Shown here piece after piece: positions 36,196 through 42,392 of a stretch of 42,392 bases of DNA. The notes under the pieces are model-generated. The model was not told the DNA's origin and made no database searches. It worked only from the letters and a program-made list of their open reading frames with translations. The first letter of the stretch is position 1. Each line of letters starts with the position of its first letter. Made by a program: the position numbers and the translations under genes. The stretch is from Mycobacterium sp. (GTDB lineage Bacteria; Actinomycetota; Actinomycetes; Mycobacteriales; Mycobacteriaceae): assembly GCF_008709575.1 (NCBI RefSeq), contig NZ_VYIK01000030.1, forward strand, positions 1-42,392. Direction: 5' to 3'.

Positions 36196-38102
36196 CGTCG
36201 CACGGCGGTGACCGGGTCAGCATTCGGTATCCCGCGCGCGGCCGGGCTATCCGGGTAGCCCAGGTGCAGCTGGTGCAAGACCCGTCGCGACAGCGTGGGC
36301 GCCAAATAGTGTCCGGCCGCGGCGAACGCGCCCAGCGGGGTGTCGATGCGGGCGGGTTTGTCGATCAGCGCGCGCACCACCATCGCCGCCGCGCGCTCGA
36401 CGCTGATCGCGCGAACCGCGTTGAGCCGCTGCGACGGCACGATCATCGGGGTGGCCACCAGCGGCATATGGATGGTGGTGAACGTGATGTGCTCCGAGAG
36501 CGTCTCGGCGGCGACCACGTCGGCGAACGCGTCCAGCGCGGCCTTGCTGGGCAGATACGAGCTGTACTTGGGGTTGCGGGCCTGCACCCCGGCGCTGGAC
36601 ACGTTGACGACGTGACCGGACCGGCGCTCCCGCCAATGCGGCAGCAGCGCCAGCACCATCGCCACCGCGCCGAAGTAGTTGACCGCCATCGTGCGCTGGT
36701 AGTCGTGCAGCCGGTCGGTGGAGTTGACCACCGACCGGCGAATCGACCGGCCGGCGTTGTTGACCAGATAGTCGACGTGGTCGAACCGGCTCAGGATGTC
36801 GGTAACGGTGTGCTGCACCGACGCCGCATCAGTGACGTCGCAGGGGAAGGCATAGGCTTGTCCGCCGTTGGCGCGGATCTCGGCGACCAGCTCGTCGAGC
36901 GCCTCGCCGTTGCGGGCCAAGGCGAACACGCATCCGCCGCGCCGGGCGACCGCGATCGCCGAGGCCCGGCCGATGCCGCTGGAGGCGCCGGTGATGATCA
37001 CGTGCTTGCCGACCAGCGGGCCGGCCGGATCGTCGCGGCGGGCCGGGTCCAGGTGCGCAGCCCAGTACCGCCACAGCCAGGGCGCGTAGTCGGCGAAGTC
37101 GGGCACGTCGATACCGCTGCCGGACAAAGCGGCCCGCGTCTGCTCGGCGGCAAAGGTCGTTTTCAGGGCGACGACGTCGAACGCTTTCGCGGGAATGCCC
37201 AGTTGGGTGGCGGCCATGTTGCGCCACACCTTGGCCCGGCCACGGACCCGCAGCACCGGTGCGGCCATCGAGCCGGGCAACGAGGCACGCAACGGCGGCA
37301 ACCCCGCGGCGGCAGCGATCCCCCGGTAAATACCTGCCAGCCCAATACTTTTCGGTGACGTCAGATGAAACGTCCGGCCGTCCAGACCGTCGGCGTGCAG
37401 CAACGCCACCAGCGCGTCGACGACGTAGTCCACCGGCACGATGTTGATGCGCCCGATGTCGGGTACCACGATCGGGGTGAACGACGGCAGCGCAGCCAGC
37501 TTGGCCAGCGCCGGAAAGAAGTAGTACGGGCCGTCGATTTTGTCCATCTCGCCGGTGCGCGAATCGCCCACCACCGCCGCGGGCCGGTAGATCCGGTAGC
37601 GCAATCCCGGGGCCGAGCGCACCAGCAACTCGGCCTCGAATTTCGTCTGGTGATACGGCGTCGGGAACCGCTGGCCGACGTCGAAATCGGCCTCGGTGTA
37701 CTCGCCGGGGAAGTCGCCGGCCACCGCGATCGACGACACGTGATGCAGCCTCGCGCCGAGCCGGCGGGCCAGCTCGATCACGGCGCGGGTGCCCTCGACG
37801 TTGGTGGCGCGCTGCACCGCATCGGCAGCGGCCAGGTCGTAGATCGCCGCGCAGTGCACCACATGGTCCACCGCACCGAGCTCACAGACGGCCTCGTCGC
37901 TTAACCGAAGCTGCGGCAACGTGCCCACCAGCGGCTTGACCCGCTCACCCCACTGCGCGGCCAGCTGGTCGAAGCGGCTCAGCGATGCGCGCCGGACCAC
38001 CACCCACACCTGGGCCTGCGGCCAGGTGTCCAGCAGACGTGACACGACCCGGCGGCCAATGAACCCGGTACCGCCGGTAACGACATAGCGCATGCCAGCC
38101 AT
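36192..38102 (-). CDS. acrA1: two-domain fatty acyl-CoA reductase / short-chain dehydrogenase (AcrA1)
   Basis: This is a fusion of two Rossmann proteins in 636 residues. The N-terminal half is an NAD-binding_4 (male-sterility type) domain: VVTGGTGFIGRRV (residues 7-19), VHCAAIYDLAAADAVQRATNVEGT, and YHQTKFEAE as the Tyr-x3-Lys catalytic pair. The C-terminal half is a classical SDR: HVIITGASSGIGRASA (from about residue 371), YLVNNAGRSIRR and YSSYLPSKAALDAFADV. Such proteins reduce acyl-CoA to aldehyde and alcohol, or act in wax-ester or complex-lipid formation; Rv3391 is the counterpart. ATG 38102 or ATG 38093 (MRYVVTGG) could be the start. Confidence 0.9.
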   Translation of the reverse strand: MAGMRYVVTGGTGFIGRRVVSRLLDTWPQAQVWVVVRRASLSRFDQLAAQWGERVKPLVGTLPQLRLSDEAVCELGAVDHVVHCAAIYDLAAADAVQRATNVEGTRAVIELARRLGARLHHVSSIAVAGDFPGEYTEADFDVGQRFPTPYHQTKFEAELLVRSAPGLRYRIYRPAAVVGDSRTGEMDKIDGPYYFFPALAKLAALPSFTPIVVPDIGRINIVPVDYVVDALVALLHADGLDGRTFHLTSPKSIGLAGIYRGIAAAAGLPPLRASLPGSMAAPVLRVRGRAKVWRNMAATQLGIPAKAFDVVALKTTFAAEQTRAALSGSGIDVPDFADYAPWLWRYWAAHLDPARRDDPAGPLVGKHVIITGASSGIGRASAIAVARRGGCVFALARNGEALDELVAEIRANGGQAYAFPCDVTDAASVQHTVTDILSRFDHVDYLVNNAGRSIRRSVVNSTDRLHDYQRTMAVNYFGAVAMVLALLPHWRERRSGHVVNVSSAGVQARNPKYSSYLPSKAALDAFADVVAAETLSEHITFTTIHMPLVATPMIVPSQRLNAVRAISVERAAAMVVRALIDKPARIDTPLGAFAAAGHYLAPTLSRRVLHQLHLGYPDSPAARGIPNADPVTAVRR

Positions 38103-38139
38103 CGTCGCCGCCGCTACCGCCGCGCGTCAACCTGAAGGG

Positions 38140-38850
38140 TCAGTAGCCGAAATCGCGGATGCCGTCCCAGTCCACCAAGGTCCACCCGAACGCCGGGCTG
38201 CCGGTGATCACCACCTTGCCGGTGTTGGGCAGCGGGTGGCTGGTGGCCAGGCTGTTCTTGGGGTTCTTCACGTTCATCAGCGTCCAGTACATGATCGACA
38301 CGCCGCTGGAGAACGCGACCGGTTTGGTGTTGCCGCTGTCGTAGATCTTCTGGACGGCGCCGCTGAACTGGTCGTTGAACTCGTCGCCGTTGATCGAGCC
38401 GGGGATGGCGTCTTTGCGGTCGCCGGCCAGCCAGTCCTTGGGCGCGAGCAGATACGTCAACTCGGCCGTCGAGGCCGGGGTGTCCTGATACCAGCCGGCG
38501 TCGACTTCACGCAGCCCGGGCAGGACCTCGACCTGCTTGCCGAGTTCCTTCGCCAGAGGTTGCGCGGTCTGCTGGGTGCGAACCATGGTGGAGGCGTAGA
38601 CGCCGTCGTACTTTTCGCGGGCGAGCTGGCGGGCGAGCTGACGGGCCTGGGTCCGGCCTTCCTCGGTGAGACCGACGCCGGGCACATCGGTGTTGATCAG
38701 TCCGGCGGCGTTGCTCTCGGATTGGGCGTGCCGGACGAACGTCAGGGTGATGGTTCTCGGGTGCGGCGCCGACGAGCAGGCCCCGACGACGATGGTCGCG
38801 GCGAGTGCGGCCGCCGCCTTCCAGACGAGGGATCGGTTGGGCATAGCCAT
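38140..38850 (-). CDS. lpqD: lipoprotein LpqD, histidine-phosphatase (phosphoglycerate mutase-like) fold
   Basis: The signal peptide (SLVWKAAAALAATIVVGAC) ends in a VGAC lipobox with C25 as the lipid-modified residue, so the protein is anchored outside the membrane. The domain has the histidine-phosphatase motif TFVRHAQSESN, where RHA replaces the more usual RHG, plus LTEEGRTQARQLARQL, YASTMVRTQQTAQPLA, LREVDAGWYQ and a C-terminal VAFSSGVSIMYWT in which the expected second catalytic histidine is not obvious. Substrate unknown. It matches Rv3390. It is divergent from htdY with 87 bp between starts. Confidence 0.88.
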   Translation of the reverse strand: MAMPNRSLVWKAAAALAATIVVGACSSAPHPRTITLTFVRHAQSESNAAGLINTDVPGVGLTEEGRTQARQLARQLAREKYDGVYASTMVRTQQTAQPLAKELGKQVEVLPGLREVDAGWYQDTPASTAELTYLLAPKDWLAGDRKDAIPGSINGDEFNDQFSGAVQKIYDSGNTKPVAFSSGVSIMYWTLMNVKNPKNSLATSHPLPNTGKVVITGSPAFGWTLVDWDGIRDFGY

Positions 38851-38937
38851 AGCTTGCCTGGTCGAGGATCTCGGTGTGGCGGCTTTGTCACATCGGATAA
38901 GGTCCAACCCGACCGACCCGATCGAGAGGAGTCCCGC

Positions 38938-39816
38938 GTGGCGATCGACCCGACGGCCGTCGGAGCGACGACCAAACCGATGCTGTTCGAGTGGACCGAC
39001 CGCGACACGATGCTCTACGCGCTCGGCGTCGGCGCCGGCATCGACGATCTGTCGTTCACCACCGAAAACAGTCACGGCATCACCCAGCAGGTGCTGCCGA
39101 CCTACGCGGTGATCTGCTGCCCGGCGTTCGGGGCGGCGGGCAAGATCGGCACCTTCAACCCCGCCATGCTGCTGCACGGTTCGCAGGGCATCCGGCTGCA
39201 CGCGCCGCTCCCGCCCGCCGGGAAGCTGTCGGTGGTCTCCGAAGTCACCGACATCCAGGACAAGGGCGAAGGCAAGAACGCGGTCATCATGCTGCGCGGC
39301 CGAGGCACCGATCCGGATTCCGGGCAGCTGGTCGCCGAGACCCTGACCACTCTGGTCATCCGCGGCGCCGGCGGTTTCGGCGGAGCGCCGGGTCAGCGGC
39401 CGGCCGCGCCGGAAATCCCCGACCGCGAACCCGATGCCCGCATCGCGTTGCCCACCCGCGAGGACCAGGCGCTGATCTACCGGCTTTCCGGCGACCGCAA
39501 CCCGCTGCACAGCGATCCGTGGTTCGCCAAGGAACTCGCCGGCTTCCCCAGGCCGATCCTGCACGGCCTGTGCACCTACGGGGTGGCCGGGCGCGCGCTG
39601 GTCGCCGAGCTGGGCGGCGGCGTCGCCGCCAACATCACCGCGATCAGCGCCCGGTTCACCAAGCCGGTGTTTCCCGGGGAGACCCTGACCACGTCGATCT
39701 GGCGCACCGAGCCCGGCAGGGCGGTGTTCACCACTGAAGCCTCCGGCGCCGACGACGTCGAGGGCGGGGTCGCCCGGCTGGTGCTCGAGGACGGCGAGGT
39801 GCAATACCAAAGCTGA
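38938..39816 (+). CDS. htdY: (3R)-hydroxyacyl-[ACP]/CoA dehydratase HtdY (MaoC-like)
   Basis: This double hot-dog hydratase of 292 residues has an N-terminal half (FEWTDRDTMLYALGVGAG, LPTYAVICCPAFGAAG) and a C-terminal half carrying the hydratase-2 motif YRLSGDRNPLHSDPWFAKELAGFPRPILHGLCTYGVAGRAL, with the Asp and His catalytic pair in DRNPLH. It hydrates or dehydrates 2-enoyl/(3R)-hydroxyacyl-CoA in fatty-acid metabolism. AGAGGAG (38925-38931) precedes GTG 38938. It matches Rv3389c. It converges on the next gene with 7 bp between stops. Confidence 0.93.
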   Translation: MAIDPTAVGATTKPMLFEWTDRDTMLYALGVGAGIDDLSFTTENSHGITQQVLPTYAVICCPAFGAAGKIGTFNPAMLLHGSQGIRLHAPLPPAGKLSVVSEVTDIQDKGEGKNAVIMLRGRGTDPDSGQLVAETLTTLVIRGAGGFGGAPGQRPAAPEIPDREPDARIALPTREDQALIYRLSGDRNPLHSDPWFAKELAGFPRPILHGLCTYGVAGRALVAELGGGVAANITAISARFTKPVFPGETLTTSIWRTEPGRAVFTTEASGADDVEGGVARLVLEDGEVQYQS

Positions 39817-39823
39817 CGGCCGG

Positions 39824-41020
39824 TTACTTCGTCGGCGGCGCGTCGTCGGGGGCCAGTTGCGCACCGATGCGGCGGAACAGCGTTTCGGCCTCGTTGCGGT
39901 AGTTGCCCCGGTCGTCGAACGCCTCGGGCCGGTAGGTGACCGCCACGGCCATCGCGATCTTGCGCGACGGCAGGTACGCCTCGAGCACGGACTCCCCGGC
40001 GATCGTCGACTGTGCCAGCAGCCAGTGCCCGCACACGACGATCCCCAGCCCGTAGCTACAGACTCCGTCGGTGGTGCGCCGGCGAAGGTCGATCGACACC
40101 ATCGCCTTGTACGAGTCGGGCGAGAGCAGTTTGCCCGAACCGATGCCCACCGCGGTGGCCTCCAGGTCGTAGATGTTGGTCGTCTCGGTGGCGCCGCGGG
40201 CCATCGTCCATGACGGATCCCAGAACGTAGACTCCTCGTAAAACGGTGTGCCGGCAGGGATTTTCAGTGCTGATCGACGCTGCGACGTGAACGTGTGCAG
40301 TGTGGGCACCGGGATTTGCGGGGTGAGCGAGTTGGCGGTGTTGATCAACGCGAGCGGTCCGAGCACCTTGTCTTGCAACAGCTTCGCCATCTCTTGGCCG
40401 GTGGCTTTCTCCAGCGCCAAACCGAGCAACACGTAATTGGTGACGGCGTAGTTCCAGTTGGTTCCCGGCTCGTAGAGCAGCGGCTTGGTCACCGCGTAGC
40501 CGAGCAGTTCCTGCGGCGTCCACTGCCGAAACGGGTCGGCATCCACAGCGGCGCTGAATGCGGGGTTGTCCAGTAGATAATCGCGGTATCCGGAAGTCAT
40601 GTGGGCGAGCTGGCCCAGGGTTACCCGCTCGGCATTGGGGATCTCGGGAAGCCACTGCGACAGCGTGTCGGTGAGCCTCACCTTCTTGTCGTCGACGAGT
40701 TTGAGCAGCAGTGCCGCGATGTAGGAGCCGGCTACGGCACCGTTGCGGAAAAAGTTGCTGGGCATGGCCGGCACCCCGGTCATCGATTCCCCGAGCGCCC
40801 GGGTCACGATGTCCTTGCCGTCGCTGGTGACGCGAACGATCACCGCCTTCAGGTGCGCCGCTGCCATGGTGTCGCGCACGATCTGTAGCACGGCGCCGGC
40901 CGTAGCGGGGTCGGCGGAGCCGCCCGAGCCCCCACCGGGCGGGGCGCTCCGCGGCGAGCACCCCAGCGCAACCACGGCCAGTGCGCACAGCAGGGAACCC
41001 AGGCGCCGGGAGAAGGTCAT
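39824..41020 (-). CDS. lipoprotein of the beta-lactamase/PBP-like fold without the SxxK motif
   Basis: The signal peptide ends in a lipobox VALGC (C21), followed by a Gly/Ser-rich linker and a domain aligned with class C beta-lactamase-like serine hydrolases: FFRNGAVAGSYIAALLLKLVDDKKVRLTDTLSQWLPE, LGQLAHMTSGYRDY, LLYEPGTNWNYAVTNYVLLGLALEKATGQ. Where the family has S-x-x-K (as in FRIGSVTKSF), this protein has A95-V-A-G98, so both catalytic residues are gone; the YxN motif also reads YAV. It may bind peptidoglycan or another ligand without hydrolysing it, or use different chemistry. ATG 41020 is preferred to TTG 41035. It is not among the genes I recall between htdY and otsB2 in M. tuberculosis. 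Confidence 0.85.
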   Translation of the reverse strand: MTFSRRLGSLLCALAVVALGCSPRSAPPGGGSGGSADPATAGAVLQIVRDTMAAAHLKAVIVRVTSDGKDIVTRALGESMTGVPAMPSNFFRNGAVAGSYIAALLLKLVDDKKVRLTDTLSQWLPEIPNAERVTLGQLAHMTSGYRDYLLDNPAFSAAVDADPFRQWTPQELLGYAVTKPLLYEPGTNWNYAVTNYVLLGLALEKATGQEMAKLLQDKVLGPLALINTANSLTPQIPVPTLHTFTSQRRSALKIPAGTPFYEESTFWDPSWTMARGATETTNIYDLEATAVGIGSGKLLSPDSYKAMVSIDLRRRTTDGVCSYGLGIVVCGHWLLAQSTIAGESVLEAYLPSRKIAMAVAVTYRPEAFDDRGNYRNEAETLFRRIGAQLAPDDAPPTK

Positions 41021-41077
41021 ACCCGATCTTGACAAACCGGCCCGGCCGCAGGCGCGGCGACCGGCAGCCGGCGTCGC

Positions 41078-42229
41078 TCAGCCGGTGAGCCGGCGCGCCA
41101 GTCGCGCCGCGAAGTCGCGCACTCGGGCCGGGTTGTCCAGCGCGTAGCGTGCGGCGGTGGCGCGGTCACCGTCGTCGCTGTGGCGCACCACGATGCCCAC
41201 GCCGTCGTCGTGCACCGCGTCGAAGGCGTCCTCGTCGGTGATGTCGTCGCCGAGGTAGACCGGCAACCGCGGCGGGCCGGCGGGGTCGTCGATGTGATCG
41301 AGCACCCACCGCAGGGCCTTGCCCTTGTCCCAGTCCACATTCGGGCGCAACTCGATGACCTCGCGACCCGTCGTCACCCGCAGTGCGCTGCGCTGACCGG
41401 CGCCGCGCACCGCGGCGGTCACCTCGCCGACCCGGTCCCGGGCGGCGTTGCGGTAGTGCACCGCGACCCCGAACCGCTTGTGTTCCACCAGGACACCGGC
41501 GATGTGACCGAGCCGGTCGGCCAGCTCGGCGGCGGTTCGTTCCAGCAGCGGGATGCTCGCCGCCGCCGCCTCGTTTTGGTGGTGTGCGCCGTCGGGTCCG
41601 GTCAGCTCGAAACCGTGGCTGCCCGCGTACCAGATTCCGGGCAGGCCGACCCGTTGCCGTAGATCAGCAAGGTCGCGCCCGGAGAGCACCGCGACCGGGC
41701 AGTGCGCGGCCAGGGCCGTCAGCACCTCGGCCATGCCCTCGGCGAGGCGGGCCGCGTCGGGCCGGTCGACGATCTCGGACAGCGTGCCGTCGAAGTCGAA
41801 GAACACCGCGGGGTGTGCGGCGCTCACCACGTCGAGGGCCTGCAGGCCGTCGGGAAGCTTCGACATTCGCCGGTATCCGGTGCGCACCTGGACCTCGCCG
41901 GGCCCGCTGACCACCGCGTCGGCGCCGTGGCGACGCAGCTCCGCACCGTTGCCGTCGGCCTCGATGCCGATCACCAACGCGAATCCGCCGGCCCGGGCGG
42001 CCGCGACCCCGGTCGCGCTCGCCGCGAGCACGGCGCAGCGGCCCGGCCGCAGCCCCAGCCGGTCAGCCGCCCGCACGAACAGCTCCGGCTCGGGCAGGGC
42101 ATGCGGGCCGAGTGCGTCGGTACGGATCCCGGCATCGCGCAGTCGCGCCGACAGCGCGCCGTCGGTCCCCAGGCCGTCGAACTCGAACAGCACCGCGTCG
42201 TGGTGACGAGGATCAACGGTGACCGACAT
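41078..42229 (-). CDS. otsB2: trehalose-6-phosphate phosphatase OtsB2
   Basis: OtsB2 removes phosphate from trehalose-6-phosphate in the OtsA-OtsB pathway; in M. tuberculosis it is essential because trehalose-6-phosphate accumulation is toxic. The 383-residue protein has a HAD-like N-terminal domain (about 1-125) whose first motif reads FEFDG (E16, D18), so the nucleophile aspartate is a glutamate and this half is probably not catalytic. The C-terminal domain has the active motif VFFDFDGTLSEI (D145, D147), VAVLSGRDLADL, GSHGFEL, VDWDKGKALRWVL and YLGDDITDEDAFDAV. The start is ATG 42229, after AAGGCGGG. Confidence 0.94.
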   Translation of the reverse strand: MSVTVDPRHHDAVLFEFDGLGTDGALSARLRDAGIRTDALGPHALPEPELFVRAADRLGLRPGRCAVLAASATGVAAARAGGFALVIGIEADGNGAELRRHGADAVVSGPGEVQVRTGYRRMSKLPDGLQALDVVSAAHPAVFFDFDGTLSEIVDRPDAARLAEGMAEVLTALAAHCPVAVLSGRDLADLRQRVGLPGIWYAGSHGFELTGPDGAHHQNEAAAASIPLLERTAAELADRLGHIAGVLVEHKRFGVAVHYRNAARDRVGEVTAAVRGAGQRSALRVTTGREVIELRPNVDWDKGKALRWVLDHIDDPAGPPRLPVYLGDDITDEDAFDAVHDDGVGIVVRHSDDGDRATAARYALDNPARVRDFAARLARRLTG

Positions 42230-42392
42230 CAACCCGCCTTCCGCGTGCCGGCCGGATCAACGGCCAGGCAAGCTCGACTGTATGGGCTAGTTTTCCAGGC
42301 GCTGTGCGCCGCCGTGGGATAAGAAAATGGGCCCACCGTGCGTTGGGTGCATGCAGATGATGGTAGGCGGCGATCGTCGTAGGAATTGCTGG
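42230..42392. other. non-coding end of the window
   Basis: These 163 bp upstream of otsB2 contain its ribosome site (AAGGCGGG) and presumably its promoter. I see no gene, repeat or convincing promoter hexamers. Confidence 0.4.

Overview
The window is a chromosomal segment of a Mycobacterium, most likely a non-tuberculous species. It is strongly G+C-rich except for one island. Its gene order follows, in inverted orientation, the M. tuberculosis stretch from about Rv3439c to Rv3372 as I remember it: glmS, nnrD, gadB, alr, tsaE-tsaB-rimI-tsaD, groES-groEL1, whiB3, the Rv3415c homologue, sigD, rsdA, Rv3412, guaB2-guaB3, choD, Rv3406/Rv3405c, Rv3401/Rv3400, guaA, imuA'-imuB, iunH, acrA1, lpqD, htdY, otsB2. 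GroEL1 with a histidine tail, WhiB3, SigD/RsdA, ImuA'/ImuB and a CIRCE element fit the genus. Gene identities come from reading the proteins and recalling family motifs; no database search was possible.

Layout. 1-700: the 3' end of a Gly/Pro/acidic protein and a tiny overlapping ORF. 656-2567: a minus-strand pair, an LLM-type F420 oxidoreductase and an alpha/beta-hydrolase-fold protein without the nucleophilic serine. 2660-12352: a plus-strand run of cell-wall precursor, metabolite-repair and tRNA-modification genes (glmS, nnrD, gadB, alr, a hydrolase, tsaE, tsaB, rimI, tsaD), with the last five genes overlapping or nearly so. 12362-13015: a secreted C39-type peptidase on the minus strand. 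13150-15348: the CIRCE-controlled groES-groEL1 operon with a large hairpin between its two genes. 15434-18223: whiB3 facing away from the Rv3415c homologue, sigD and a shortened anti-sigma gene rsdA.

18224-20354 is the odd part: an A+T-richer island of three tandem genes for predicted secreted proteins of unknown function, inserted exactly where rsdA loses its usual C-terminal tail. Upstream of the first gene lie a near-perfect CRP-type site, a TTGACC box and a run of ten G residues, which suggests a cAMP-responsive and possibly phase-variable promoter.

20455-25496: the DUF5319 gene (Rv3412 type), guaB2, guaB3 and choD. 25545-27933: two Fe(II)/2-oxoglutarate-type oxygenase genes placed tail to tail, and a TetR regulator with two inverted-repeat operators between it and the sulfate-ester dioxygenase. 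27946-31076: a glycoside phosphorylase (GH65) and beta-phosphoglucomutase operon. 31200-35094: guaA, then the SOS-controlled mutagenesis genes imuA'-imuB behind a clear LexA box. 35149-42229: nucleoside hydrolase with acrA1, lpqD facing away from htdY, a lipoprotein with a penicillin-binding-type fold but no SxxK catalytic pair, and trehalose-phosphate phosphatase otsB2.

Compared with my memory of M. tuberculosis, several genes usual there are absent: Rv3434c-Rv3435c, the PPE57-59/transposase block, vapBC47, idsA1/phyA and cmaA1. I see no rRNA, tRNA, CRISPR array, transposase or integrase in the window.
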